Shown: piece by piece, positions 43,431 to 52,972 of the stretch
Layout: each line of letters starts with the position of its first letter
Numbering within the stretch: the stretch's first letter is position 1
Source: JBECKS01 sp964557005
GTDB lineage: Bacteria; Pseudomonadota; Gammaproteobacteria; Pseudomonadales; JBECKS01
Reading direction: 5' to 3'
Length of the DNA stretch: 64,000 nucleotides
Assembly (NCBI GenBank): GCA_964557005.1
Contig: CAZKYI010000001.1
Location: 186,001-250,000 of the forward strand
Translations under genes and position numbers: made by a program
The notes under the pieces: model-generated
The model's database searches: none
What the model was told of the DNA's origin: nothing
Seen by the model: the letters and a program-made list of their open reading frames with translations, nothing else

Positions 43431-44321
43431 ATGACGATTAGCGCGGCATTAGTTAAAGAACTTCGTGAACGTACCGGCCTGGGCATGATGGATTGCAAGA
43501 AGGCTCTGGTGGAAAGTAATGGTGATATTGAGCTGGCGGTTGAGAATCTGAGAAAGTCAGGTCAGGCCAAGGCTGCCAAAAAAGCAGGCAGAACGGCTGC
43601 CGAGGGCACTATTCGTATTGTGGTTTCTGGCGATGGTAAAAAAGCAGGCATGATTGAAGTGAACTGCGAAACTGACTTCGTGGGTCGCGGGGAAGGTTTG
43701 CAAGGTTTTGCCGATGCGGTGCTCAAAACGGCGTTTGAGGCAGGCCAAAGTGATGTCGCTGTGTTGGCTGAAATGACTTTGGCAGGCAGTTCCGTGAAGG
43801 TGGAAGAGAAGCGTTTGACGCTGGTTCAGGAAATTGGTGAAAACATTCAGCTTCGTCGAGTGGTATTGCTTGAGGCGCCTGAGGGTGTGGTGGGCCAATA
43901 CGTTCATGGTGGAAAAATCGGGGTACTGGTTGCGCTGAAAGGCGGTAATGCCGAGCTTGCCAAAGATGTGGCCATGCACGTTGCGGGGCATGCACCTGCG
44001 CCTATCGTGGTGAATCCTGATCAGGTGCCTGAAGAAACGGTCGCCAAGGAAAAGGAAATTTTTATTGCGCAGGCAAAAGACAGCGGCAAGCCCGACGATA
44101 TTATTGAAAAAATGGTACTTGGCCGTGTGAAGAAATTCCTTTCCGAGGTTTCTCTGGTCGAACAAGCCTTCGTTAAAGACCCTGATACCAAAGTGGGCGA
44201 TCTGGTGAAAAAAGCAGGCGCACAGGTACAAGCTTTTGTGCGTTTTGAGGTGGGAGAAGGGATTGAAAAAGAGCAGGTTGATTTTGCTCAGGAAGTGATG
44301 GCGCAAGTGAAAGGCCAATAA
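43431..44321 (+). CDS. tsf: elongation factor Ts
   Basis: Guanine-nucleotide exchange factor for EF-Tu. The 296 residues begin with the UBA-like domain (LVKELRERTGLGMMDCKKAL) and contain the EF-Ts signatures ETDFVGRG and HVAGHAP. GAGGAAACAG supplies the ribosome-binding site before ATG 43431. It is separated from rpsB by a terminator and from pyrH by a strong hairpin. Confidence 0.99.
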   Translation: MTISAALVKELRERTGLGMMDCKKALVESNGDIELAVENLRKSGQAKAAKKAGRTAAEGTIRIVVSGDGKKAGMIEVNCETDFVGRGEGLQGFADAVLKTAFEAGQSDVAVLAEMTLAGSSVKVEEKRLTLVQEIGENIQLRRVVLLEAPEGVVGQYVHGGKIGVLVALKGGNAELAKDVAMHVAGHAPAPIVVNPDQVPEETVAKEKEIFIAQAKDSGKPDDIIEKMVLGRVKKFLSEVSLVEQAFVKDPDTKVGDLVKKAGAQVQAFVRFEVGEGIEKEQVDFAQEVMAQVKGQ

Positions 44322-44342
44322 GCCTGATCCTCAAATCTTCTG

Positions 44343-44376
44343 TACTGCCGCTGGCCTAATCTCTATGGCGGCAGTA
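44343..44376 (+). terminator. hairpin between tsf and pyrH
   Basis: TACTGCCGC (44343-44351) and GCGGCAGTA (44368-44376) form a perfect 9-bp stem with a 16-base loop. The following bases (TATTTCCCC) are only partly T-rich, so termination may be weak or the structure may stabilise the tsf 3' end. An in-frame ATG at 44365 lies inside this hairpin and is not a likely pyrH start. Confidence 0.55.
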
Positions 44377-44418
44377 TATTTCCCCTCAAATTTCCATAAC
44401 TTCACTGCGGAGGCAGCT

Positions 44419-45144
44419 ATGCCCAAGAGCAACGACAAGGCTAGATATAAAAGAATTTTATTGAAGTTAAGTGGTGAAGCTCTGGCAGGTGAAGTGGAAT
44501 TTGGGATTGATCCAAAAGTATTGGATGCGATGGCTCTGGAAATTGGTCAACTGGTTGGCATCGGCGTTCAGATAGGTTTGGTGGTCGGCGGTGGCAATCT
44601 GTTTCGTGGCGCTGCACTCAATGAAGCGGGTCTGGATCGTGTCGCAGGGGATCACATGGGGATGCTGGCGACGGTGATGAATGGCCTTGCACTCAGAGAT
44701 GCACTGGAGAGATCTAATATTTCCTCGCGTTTAATGTCGGCAATTCCCATGAGTGGCATTGTTGAGCACTATGATCGTCGTGATGCGGTCAGACATCTTC
44801 GCAATGGCGAAGTGGTTATTTTTGCAGCAGGCACAGGTAATCCCTTTTTTACAACAGACACAGCCGCCTGTTTGCGTGGCATTGAAGTGGGTGCAGACAT
44901 TGTGCTGAAAGCTACCAAGGTAGATGGCGTCTATTCTGCTGATCCTGTGAAAAATCCCGATGCAATACGCTATTCACATTTGGGATACGACGAGGTAATT
45001 GAAAAGAAACTGGCTGTGATGGATTCGACGGCCATTTGTTTGTGCCGTGATCAGGGTATGCCTTTGGGTGTATTTGATATGACCAAACAAGGCAATTTAT
45101 TGAATTTCATGCTGGGCAAGGTTGAAGGTACCATCATTGATTAG
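44419..45144 (+). CDS. pyrH: UMP kinase PyrH
   Basis: Hexameric amino-acid-kinase-family enzyme that phosphorylates UMP to UDP. It has 241 residues from ATG 44419, preceded by GGAGGCAGCT. Conserved parts are RILLKLSGEALAG, GLVVGGGNLFRG and NPFFTTDTAA. It is allosterically regulated by GTP and UTP in E. coli. The order rpsB-tsf-pyrH-frr is conserved across bacteria. Confidence 0.98.
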   Translation: MPKSNDKARYKRILLKLSGEALAGEVEFGIDPKVLDAMALEIGQLVGIGVQIGLVVGGGNLFRGAALNEAGLDRVAGDHMGMLATVMNGLALRDALERSNISSRLMSAIPMSGIVEHYDRRDAVRHLRNGEVVIFAAGTGNPFFTTDTAACLRGIEVGADIVLKATKVDGVYSADPVKNPDAIRYSHLGYDEVIEKKLAVMDSTAICLCRDQGMPLGVFDMTKQGNLLNFMLGKVEGTIID

Positions 45145-45194
45145 GGTTAGTCGCGCGGATTGAATATTGAGTTGGAATTTTCAGGGGAAGCAAA

Positions 45195-45752
45195 GTGATA
45201 AACGAAACGATTAAAGACGCTGAAGCAAGAATGAAAAAAACGCTTGAAGCACTCGCAACGACTTTAAAGAAGGTACGTACAGGCCGTGCACACCCAAGCT
45301 TACTCGACGGTATTCGTGTCGATTATTATGGAACGCCTACGCCCTTGAGTCAGGTGGCCAACGTGTCGGTGGAAGACGGGCGTACCTTGATTGTCAATCC
45401 TTGGGAAAGAGCACTGGTGCCTGCGATTGAGAAAGCAATTCTGACTTCAGATTTGGGCTTGAATCCTGCCACAGCAGGAACGGTGATTCGTTTACCTATG
45501 CCCGCATTGACTGAGCAAACCCGTCGGGAGCTGGTTAAAAATATTAAAAGTGAAGGCGAGCATTCCAAAGTGGCTTTAAGAAATATTCGCAGAGATGCAA
45601 ATTCCGATTGCAAGGAATTGTTAAAGGAAAAGGAAATCAGCGAAGACGAAGACAGAAAAGCGCAGGAAACCATTCAAAAACTGACGGATACCTATATTGC
45701 CAAGGTAGATGAGCAGTTGGCGGCCAAAGAAAAAGAACTCATGGAAGTCTGA
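45195..45752 (+). CDS. frr: ribosome recycling factor
   Basis: Splits post-termination ribosomes together with EF-G. The 185-residue protein mimics tRNA shape and shows the family blocks LKKVRTGRAHPSLLDGI, VNPWERALVPAIEKAI and RRELVKNIKSEGEHSKVALRNIRRDAN (given here in parts). It starts at a GTG (45195), with AGGGGAAG about seven bases upstream. It is 50 bases after pyrH. Confidence 0.98.
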   Translation: MINETIKDAEARMKKTLEALATTLKKVRTGRAHPSLLDGIRVDYYGTPTPLSQVANVSVEDGRTLIVNPWERALVPAIEKAILTSDLGLNPATAGTVIRLPMPALTEQTRRELVKNIKSEGEHSKVALRNIRRDANSDCKELLKEKEISEDEDRKAQETIQKLTDTYIAKVDEQLAAKEKELMEV

Positions 45753-45766
45753 TTCGCGGATATTCT

Positions 45767-46489
45767 GTGAGCAGTCTCGCCCCTCCTGTGATTTTGCCCA
45801 AGCATGTTGCCGTGATTATGGATGGCAACGGGCGTTGGGCGCGTGCAAGACAATTATCTAACAGTGAAGGCCATAGGGCAGGTCTTGCTCCCTTACGTGC
45901 AGTGATTGAGTGTTGCGGAGAACTCGGCATTCAGGCATTGACCGTGTTTGCGTTCAGCAGTGAGAACTGGAAGCGGCCTGATCAGGAAGTGAATGCACTG
46001 ATGCAGTTATTTATGGATTCGCTTGAAAAGGAAATTGATGAGTTGAATGCAAAACAGGTGCAACTGCGCATGATTGGCAGTCGTGTGAAGTTTGATGCAG
46101 CCTTACAAGCGCAAATGCGCCGATGTGAAGCGCTCACGCAATCCAATACAGGTTTGGTGTTCAGTATTGCGGTTGACTATGGTGGGCGCTGGGACATCAG
46201 CGAAGCGGCAAAAAAACTCGCTCAGGATTGTGTTGATGGAAAACTGAAACCGCAACACATCAATGAAGCTGCATTGGCTGAGCACATCTGCAATGCCGAT
46301 TTACCTGACCCTGATGTCTGTATTCGTACCGGTGGAGAACACCGAATCAGTAATTTTTTGTTGTGGCAATTTGCCTATACAGAATTATTGGTCAATGAAT
46401 GCCTGTGGCCAGATTACGGTCGCGAAAAATTTATCGAAGATTTGCACCATTTCGCTGAACGGGAACGTCGATTCGGCCAGAGTGGTTAA
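45767..46489 (+). CDS. uppS: undecaprenyl diphosphate synthase
   Basis: Cis-prenyltransferase making the C55 lipid carrier for peptidoglycan and O-antigen. The 240 residues include the catalytic VAVIMDGNGRWAR and the later signatures TVFAFSSENWKRP and PDVCIRTGGEHRISNFLLWQ. It starts at GTG 45767, 14 bases after frr. It heads the lipid part of the cluster (uppS-cdsA-dxr). Confidence 0.98.
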   Translation: MSSLAPPVILPKHVAVIMDGNGRWARARQLSNSEGHRAGLAPLRAVIECCGELGIQALTVFAFSSENWKRPDQEVNALMQLFMDSLEKEIDELNAKQVQLRMIGSRVKFDAALQAQMRRCEALTQSNTGLVFSIAVDYGGRWDISEAAKKLAQDCVDGKLKPQHINEAALAEHICNADLPDPDVCIRTGGEHRISNFLLWQFAYTELLVNECLWPDYGREKFIEDLHHFAERERRFGQSG

Positions 46490-46545
46490 TGTGCTAGAGT
46501 GTCGGCACACAATGTCAGAACAAAGAGTTTCAGGGTAATCACACG

Positions 46546-47346
46546 ATGACCGAATTACACAAGCGCATTGCCACAGCAGTTGTCCTGATACCGTTGGTGT
46601 TGTATCTGATTTTTTTTCTCGATAGTCCATCGTTCAAATGGGCAATGAGTGTGGTTCTGGTGCTGGGATGTTGGGAATGGTGCCGTCTGATTGGAATCAG
46701 GGAAATTCCCGGGCAGGCTGCGTATATTGCGATTGCTCTGGCGCTTGCATTTATTTCCCAGTGGATACCGTCCTTTATCATTTATTTGTTAGCCACACTA
46801 TGGTGGTTGTTTGCCATTTATCTGGTGGTGAGTTATCCCGAAAGTGATCGTTTGTGGCAGAACAATTTGTTGCTGAAAGCAGTAATCGGTCTTGCGATTC
46901 TGGTGCCCACCTGGTTAGGTGTGGTCGAGTTGCAGGCAGATAGTCAAATTAAAATGCTGTTTGTGTTTGTGCTGGTGTGGGCGGCAGACATTGGCGCTTA
47001 CTTTGCAGGGCGGCGTTTTGGCAAACATAAACTGGCACCGAAGGTCAGTCCGGGGAAAAGTATTGAAGGTGTTGTGGGCGGCTTGTTGATTTCCCTGATT
47101 ATAGGATTGTTATTCAAAAATTGGGTCGGTCTTGAACATTTAACCTCGATGAGCGCGCTGATTATTTTTTCGCTCGTCATTTTGTTTTCTGTGCTGGGTG
47201 ACTTGAGTGAAAGTTTATTCAAGCGTGCCGCTGGTGTTAAGGATAGCAGTCAGTTGTTACCCGGGCATGGGGGCATACTCGACAGAATTGACAGCCTCAC
47301 CGCAGCGGTTCCCGTTTTCTATGCCAGCCTGTTTATTTTTGCCTGA
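46546..47346 (+). CDS. cdsA: phosphatidate cytidylyltransferase
   Basis: Integral-membrane enzyme that makes CDP-diacylglycerol for phospholipid synthesis. The 266 residues carry about eight hydrophobic helices and the C-terminal CTP-transferase signature SVLGDLSESLFKRAAGVKDS followed by LPGHGGILDRIDSL. It lies 56 bases after uppS and 8 bases before dxr. Confidence 0.97.
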   Translation: MTELHKRIATAVVLIPLVLYLIFFLDSPSFKWAMSVVLVLGCWEWCRLIGIREIPGQAAYIAIALALAFISQWIPSFIIYLLATLWWLFAIYLVVSYPESDRLWQNNLLLKAVIGLAILVPTWLGVVELQADSQIKMLFVFVLVWAADIGAYFAGRRFGKHKLAPKVSPGKSIEGVVGGLLISLIIGLLFKNWVGLEHLTSMSALIIFSLVILFSVLGDLSESLFKRAAGVKDSSQLLPGHGGILDRIDSLTAAVPVFYASLFIFA

Positions 47347-47354
47347 TTGATGCG

Positions 47355-48560
47355 ATGAATTTACAAGCGCCCACAAAAATTTGCGTACTCGGTTCTACGG
47401 GTTCCATTGGCAAGAGCACGCTCGATGTTGTCAGGCAACATGCACAAAAATTTTCAGTGCATTCCCTGAGTGCGCATAAAAATATTGAGTTGTTGTGGCA
47501 ACAGTGCGTTGAGTTCAAGCCAGCCAAAGTGGTGGTGGTCGATGAAGCAGCAGCCAGAGTGTTTGCACAGCGTTGGGCAAGTGAAGGCCATTTTTCTTTA
47601 AGCATACAAACGGGCACACAGGCTTTGTGTGCGCTTGCTGCGGATGCTGATGTGTCATTGGTGATGGCAGCGATTGTTGGCGCTGCGGGTTTGCCTTCTT
47701 CTTTGGCAGCGGCACAGGCGGGTAAAAAAGTGTTGCTTGCAAACAAGGAAGCGCTGGTAATGAGTGGTGCGTTATTTATGCGTACAGTGAAGCAACATAA
47801 GGCGCAACTGCTCCCCATTGATAGCGAACACAATGCAGTGTTTCAGTGTCTGGATGGCGCGAGTGCTTTTCCTGCCGAAATGAATAAACGCGCTGTGAAG
47901 CGTGTCGTTCTTACCGCATCTGGCGGCCCTTTTTTAAATCACGATGCCAGGGCTTTGGAAAAAGTGAGTCCTGATGAAGCGTGTGCGCATCCAAAATGGC
48001 AGATGGGAAGAAAAATTTCGGTCGATTCGGCGAGTTTGATGAACAAGGGGCTGGAAGTGATTGAAGCGTGTTTGCTGTTTGATCTTGCACCCGAACAGGT
48101 GGACGTGGTGATTCACCCTCAGAGCATCGTGCATTCAATGGTGGAATATGTAGATGGTTCAATCATTGCGCAGTTGGCCAATCCGGATATGAAAATTCCC
48201 ATTGCCTATGGCATGAGCTGGCCTGAGCGTATTGAAACGGGTGTGGCCAAGCTGGATTTGGTACACAGTGAGCCTTTGAGTTTTTTCAAACCGGATTTAA
48301 ACAAGTTTCCCTGTTTGGGGCTGGCGTATCGTGCCTTACAATCAGGCCCCGCAGCGATTGCAACATTGAATGCTGCCAATGAAGTTGCGGTGGCTGCTTT
48401 CCTGAATCAGGAGATTCCTTTTACGGGTATTTCCAGAGTGATTGAGCAGTCACTTTTGAAGTGTACGGAAGTTGAATTGAACTCTTTGGCCGATGTGCTT
48501 GCCTTAGATGCCCATGCAAGAGCGCTCGCTCTTGAAGCTGTTAAACAAATATCTGAATAG
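47355..48560 (+). CDS. dxr: 1-deoxy-D-xylulose 5-phosphate reductoisomerase
   Basis: First committed enzyme of the MEP isoprenoid pathway; NADPH-dependent. The 401 residues begin with the Rossmann motif LGSTGSIGKSTLDVV. They also contain LLANKEALVMSG, the metal site IDSEHNAVFQ and the flap region around GRKISVDSASLMNKGLEVIEA (in part). The product feeds UppS. It is 6 bases upstream of rseP. Confidence 0.98.
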   Translation: MNLQAPTKICVLGSTGSIGKSTLDVVRQHAQKFSVHSLSAHKNIELLWQQCVEFKPAKVVVVDEAAARVFAQRWASEGHFSLSIQTGTQALCALAADADVSLVMAAIVGAAGLPSSLAAAQAGKKVLLANKEALVMSGALFMRTVKQHKAQLLPIDSEHNAVFQCLDGASAFPAEMNKRAVKRVVLTASGGPFLNHDARALEKVSPDEACAHPKWQMGRKISVDSASLMNKGLEVIEACLLFDLAPEQVDVVIHPQSIVHSMVEYVDGSIIAQLANPDMKIPIAYGMSWPERIETGVAKLDLVHSEPLSFFKPDLNKFPCLGLAYRALQSGPAAIATLNAANEVAVAAFLNQEIPFTGISRVIEQSLLKCTEVELNSLADVLALDAHARALALEAVKQISE

Positions 48561-48566
48561 TCTTTT

Positions 48567-49934
48567 ATGTTGTACGCCTTGCAAACCACCCTCGCCATTA
48601 TTGTTGCACTAGGCATTCTGGTTGGCATTCATGAATGGGGTCATTTTATTGTTGCGCGGCTGTGTGGCGTGAAAGTGCTCAAGTTTTCAATCGGTTTTGG
48701 GCAAAGCCTGTATTCGTGGGTTGACAAGAAAGGCACAGAGTTCGTCATCGCATGGATTCCGCTCGGTGGTTACGTGAAGATGGTCGATGAGCGTGAAGGC
48801 GAGGTAAAAGCCGAGGATTTACCTTTTGCTTTTAATCGCCAACCCGTGTTGCAACGTATTGCCATTGTTGCGGCTGGCCCTGCGATTAACCTGCTGTTTG
48901 CGGTTGTGGTGTATTGGGTTGTATTTATGGCAGGTCAGCAGGTGCTCGCGCCTGTTGTGGGTTCAGTCAACGACGATTCACTTGCACAGCACGCACACAT
49001 TCAGGTGGGTGAGGAAGTGATTGAAGTGGACGGCAAGCCAGTGCGTTCGTGGGATGATGTAGTTCAAAACATTATTTTGAAAGTGCTTGAACCTGGTGAG
49101 ATTCGGTTAACGCTTACCCATGCAGACGGTTATACCGTTCAAAGAACTATTCGTATCGAGCAGGCGCTGCACATTGACGCAGATACCGACCCTCTGCTGG
49201 CTCTGGGTATCAGACCTGAGCGCCCATCGATTCCTGCCATTATTGGTGATCTGGTTGAAGGTGAAGCGGGTAAACGCGATGGTTTGAAAACAGGTGACGA
49301 GATTCTGGCTGTCAATGGTGACGTGGTTGGCAACTGGATGGCGTGGGTTGAAGTGATTCAGGCAAATGCCAATACACCTGTGCAGGTGGAGCTGGCGAGA
49401 AATAATGAGCTAATCACGCTGGAGTTAATTCCTAACAAAAAGACGGGTGCGAATGGGGAAAGTTTTGGTTACATCGGCGCAGGTGTCGCGCCTTTTGAAT
49501 GGCCAGAACATTTGGTCAGGCAAATTGAATATAACCCCGTAGAAGCGTTAATTGCTGCCAATCAAAAAACCTGGGACAGCAGCAAGCTGATTATTGTGTC
49601 ATTCTGGAAATTGGTGGTGGGGGATTTGGCGCGTGATAATCTCGGCGGCCCGATTATGGTCGCCCAGCTTGCCGGACGTTATGCCGATATTGGCTTGCTT
49701 CCCTATATTATGTTCCTGGCCTACATCAGTATTGTGCTGGGGGTGATGAATTTATTGCCCATACCCGTGCTGGATGGTGGTCACATTTTGTTCTATAGCA
49801 TCGAATTGTTAACTGGTCGCCCTGTGCCTGAAAAAGCACAGGAGGTGCTCATGAAGCTGGGTCTGGTTATTTTGCTCACACTGATGGCCTTTGCCATCTT
49901 CAATGACTTGTCGCGCATATCAGGAAGTTTTTAA
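48567..49934 (+). CDS. rseP: site-2 intramembrane protease RseP
   Basis: Zinc metalloprotease of the inner membrane that cleaves RseA to release sigma-E. Of its 455 residues, the zinc motif H22-E-W-G-H26 sits in the first helix. Two PDZ domains follow in the periplasm (about 115-190 and 205-300), and the third zinc ligand is in NLLPIPVLDGGH. Its position just before bamA couples envelope-stress signalling to outer-membrane assembly. Confidence 0.98.
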   Translation: MLYALQTTLAIIVALGILVGIHEWGHFIVARLCGVKVLKFSIGFGQSLYSWVDKKGTEFVIAWIPLGGYVKMVDEREGEVKAEDLPFAFNRQPVLQRIAIVAAGPAINLLFAVVVYWVVFMAGQQVLAPVVGSVNDDSLAQHAHIQVGEEVIEVDGKPVRSWDDVVQNIILKVLEPGEIRLTLTHADGYTVQRTIRIEQALHIDADTDPLLALGIRPERPSIPAIIGDLVEGEAGKRDGLKTGDEILAVNGDVVGNWMAWVEVIQANANTPVQVELARNNELITLELIPNKKTGANGESFGYIGAGVAPFEWPEHLVRQIEYNPVEALIAANQKTWDSSKLIIVSFWKLVVGDLARDNLGGPIMVAQLAGRYADIGLLPYIMFLAYISIVLGVMNLLPIPVLDGGHILFYSIELLTGRPVPEKAQEVLMKLGLVILLTLMAFAIFNDLSRISGSF

Positions 49935-49937
49935 TTC

Positions 49938-52379
49938 ATGAAAGCGCTTCTTGTTTGCCTGATGCTGGTCAATCTGTTTTTCTGTACGCAGGCATTCGCC
50001 AAAATAGATGAATTCTATGTCAAGGATATACGCGTGAATGGCTTGCAACGGGTTCCGGCAAAAAGCGTATTCTCTGCCTTGCCTTTGAATGTTGGCGATA
50101 AAGTAGATGGTTTCAGAGTCTCACAATCGATTGAGAGTCTGTTTCGCACAGGCAAGTTTGAAGACGTTGAAATTGGCAGAGATGGTGATGTGCTGGTTAT
50201 TATTGTTCAGGAGCGCCCAACCATCGACAAGATTGAAATTGAAGGTAACAAGACACTCGAAAGTACTGCCTTGCTTGCAGGAATGAAGCAGAGTGGGCTT
50301 GAGGAAGGTGAAGTATTCAAGCGTAATGTGATGGAACACATGAAACAGGAATTAAAACGTCTGTATGTGGCTCAAGGTCGTTATGGAGCACAAATTGATG
50401 TGGAAATCGAGACGCTTCCTGCCAATCGTGTATTGCTCAAGTTGAATATACAGGAAGGTGAAGTGGCGACCATACGACAGGTCAAGGTGCTTGGTAACAA
50501 GGTTTTCCCTGAGGAAGAATTGTTACGACAGTTTGAGTTGAAAAAACCCGGCTTTATGACCTTGTTTAACAAAAGTGATCGTTATGCCAGGGAAAAACTG
50601 TCGGGTGATCTGGAATCGCTGCATTCCTATTATCTCGATAACGGTTATATCAAGATGGAAGTGCTTTCCACTCAGGTTTCAGTTACACCTGATAAACAAA
50701 AAGTCTATGTCACCGTGAATATCGAAGAGGGTGATCAATATACCGTCAGGAACGTCAAGCTCGCAGGCCAACTGGTGGTGCCCAGAAACGAACTGGAATC
50801 GCTGATTGTGGTGAGAGAAGGTAAAACTTTTTCGCACAGGGATTTAACCGTTACCAATGAATTTATTTCCAAATACATTGGTAATGAGGGTTATATGTTT
50901 TCGCGTGTCAACGGTATTCCAGACATCAATGAAGAAGACAAAACCGTCGATATTACTTTCTTTGTTGATCCGGGTCGGCGCACCTATGTCAGACGTATCA
51001 ATTTTCAGGGCAATGAGCGCACCGAAGATTCGGTGTTGAGAAGGGAAATGCGGCAAATGGAAGGAGCATGGGCTTCCAATGCACAAATCGAGCAGTCCAA
51101 GGTGCGTCTGGACAGGTTGGGATATTTCAAGGGAGTGAAAGTTCAAACCGAGCGTGTGCCCGGCGAACCCGACATGGTGGATGTTAATTATGTGGTAGAG
51201 GAATCGAGTTTTGGTGAAATCGGTGCCAGCCTTTCCTATCAGCCGAATCTCGGTGCATCGGTAAGTTTGTATCAGAAGCACAACAATTTTCTGGGCACAG
51301 GCAATCGCGTCAATTTCAATATTGAAAGCAGTAGTTACAGGAAAAATTACAGTTTTGGATTCGTGAACCCGTATTACACCGTAGATGGTGTGACACGAGG
51401 TTTCGATGTGTTTTTCAGGGAAACAGATTTGTCAGAATCGAGCGGTTTGAGCACCAGTAGCAGCATTACCGATGAGCGAGGTTTTAATCTGACGTTTGGT
51501 TATCCCATCAGTGAAATTTCGCGTTTGAATTTCTCCATGGGGATTAAACGTACCGACATTCGTATTGTGTTGCCGTATGGTGCAAGAATTATCGAGCTGG
51601 ATGAATTCTTTGATGAAGAAGGCAATTCGTTGAATGCCTATAACTTTGCAAGCACCTGGATTAGAAGCACACTCAACAGATCGCCTTTTGCAACAGCAGG
51701 ATCAGAACAACGTGTCAGAGGTCTGGTGACGGTACCCAGTGTCAGTGATGTGGAATATTACACGCTTCAATTTAGCAACGATTTTTACAAGCCTTTGATT
51801 GGTAATGAATGGATTTTTCATGTGAATACCGACCTTGCCTGGGGCGGTGGTTTTGGTGATTCGAACAAGTTGCCCTATTACGAAAATTTCTATGCGGGTG
51901 GTGTGGGGTCAGTGCGTGGTTATCGAATTCGTTCTCTCGGCTACAAAAACCATTTATATCAACCGGAACTTCAGTTGGATAGCAATAACAGTGTGATTCT
52001 GGATGCCAACGGTCATCCGACCTATATCGAATATTTTGATGCAGACGGAAAGCGGATTTATCCTGAAACCAATGTGCAGGAGTTCCAGCCTTTTGGCGGG
52101 AACCTGAAAACCGAGGCCAGTATTGAGCTGATTACCCCCACACCGTTTGTGAAGGATGCTAGAATGCTGCGCACGGCAGTATTTTTTGACCTGGGTAACG
52201 TGTTTGACACTGCGCGAGGTTTTGACCCGGAAGTGGATGAGTTGAGGTATTCGCTGGGTGCCAGTTTAACCTGGGTTACGCCTCTGGCACCTTTATCCTT
52301 TATTTATGCCATGCCGATTGATGAAAAATCGGGTGATAGAACCAGACGTTTTGAGTTTCAATTGGGTAGTACGTTTTAA
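49938..52379 (+). CDS. bamA: outer-membrane protein assembly factor BamA
   Basis: Central subunit of the BAM complex that inserts beta-barrel proteins. The 813-residue precursor has a signal peptide of about 21 residues (ending TQAFA), five POTRA repeats to about residue 425, and a C-terminal Omp85 barrel that contains the loop-6 motif VRGYR. It ends with the outer-membrane signature phenylalanine (LGSTF). skp follows after 27 bases. Confidence 0.98.
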   Translation: MKALLVCLMLVNLFFCTQAFAKIDEFYVKDIRVNGLQRVPAKSVFSALPLNVGDKVDGFRVSQSIESLFRTGKFEDVEIGRDGDVLVIIVQERPTIDKIEIEGNKTLESTALLAGMKQSGLEEGEVFKRNVMEHMKQELKRLYVAQGRYGAQIDVEIETLPANRVLLKLNIQEGEVATIRQVKVLGNKVFPEEELLRQFELKKPGFMTLFNKSDRYAREKLSGDLESLHSYYLDNGYIKMEVLSTQVSVTPDKQKVYVTVNIEEGDQYTVRNVKLAGQLVVPRNELESLIVVREGKTFSHRDLTVTNEFISKYIGNEGYMFSRVNGIPDINEEDKTVDITFFVDPGRRTYVRRINFQGNERTEDSVLRREMRQMEGAWASNAQIEQSKVRLDRLGYFKGVKVQTERVPGEPDMVDVNYVVEESSFGEIGASLSYQPNLGASVSLYQKHNNFLGTGNRVNFNIESSSYRKNYSFGFVNPYYTVDGVTRGFDVFFRETDLSESSGLSTSSSITDERGFNLTFGYPISEISRLNFSMGIKRTDIRIVLPYGARIIELDEFFDEEGNSLNAYNFASTWIRSTLNRSPFATAGSEQRVRGLVTVPSVSDVEYYTLQFSNDFYKPLIGNEWIFHVNTDLAWGGGFGDSNKLPYYENFYAGGVGSVRGYRIRSLGYKNHLYQPELQLDSNNSVILDANGHPTYIEYFDADGKRIYPETNVQEFQPFGGNLKTEASIELITPTPFVKDARMLRTAVFFDLGNVFDTARGFDPEVDELRYSLGASLTWVTPLAPLSFIYAMPIDEKSGDRTRRFEFQLGSTF

Positions 52380-52406
52380 TCATTTTAAAGTAGAAAGGGT
52401 GATCGT

Positions 52407-52940
52407 GTGAGCAATCTCATTAGGAAAAATCGGATAAAAATACATCAATCATTATTGGTCGCAGTATTCATACTGACCTACGGTGCTTTTGCGCAGGCAT
52501 CAGAGTTTAAAATTGCTGTCATTGATATTCAGGCAGCGATTGATTCCTCCAATCAGGTGAAAAAAATTAACGAAAAACTGGAAGCTGAATTTTCACCGAT
52601 TCAAAGTGATTTAAAAGCACTCAATAACGACATTGAAAAACTCGAAGCGCGTTATATCAAGGATTCTGCGGTTATGGCGGAAACGGAATTAAGACGTTTA
52701 CAGCAGGAAATCGCTGAAAAGAAAAGTCGTTTGAAGTTTGAAAGTGTTGAGATGCAACGCAAGTTGCAAGCCCGGCAGCAGGAATTGTCGGCACCGTTGA
52801 TGCAAGTGGTTGAACAGGTGGTGAAGGAATTTAATGCGGAAGGAAAGTACGATTTGATTTTACACAAGCAAACAGCGTTGTTTGTTAAAAATCAGTACGA
52901 TTTGACCCAGGAACTGACTCAGCGCCTGAACAAGAAATAG
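52407..52940 (+). CDS. skp: periplasmic chaperone Skp/OmpH
   Basis: Trimeric chaperone that carries unfolded outer-membrane proteins to BAM. The 177-residue precursor has a signal peptide ending near TYGAFAQA, a short beta core (KIAVIDIQAAIDSS) and a long charged helical arm (about residues 60-135). It starts at GTG 52407, preceded by AGAAAGGGTG. The bamA-skp-lpxD order is standard. Confidence 0.95.
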   Translation: MSNLIRKNRIKIHQSLLVAVFILTYGAFAQASEFKIAVIDIQAAIDSSNQVKKINEKLEAEFSPIQSDLKALNNDIEKLEARYIKDSAVMAETELRRLQQEIAEKKSRLKFESVEMQRKLQARQQELSAPLMQVVEQVVKEFNAEGKYDLILHKQTALFVKNQYDLTQELTQRLNKK

Positions 52941-52972
52941 AAAATAATAAAAAATAAAAACAAGTGGTGGTG

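Noticed and set aside
43557..44318. 253-codon open frame antisense to tsf
   Set aside because: Fully antisense to EF-Ts, with histidine/phenylalanine-rich low-complexity composition typical of reverse frames.
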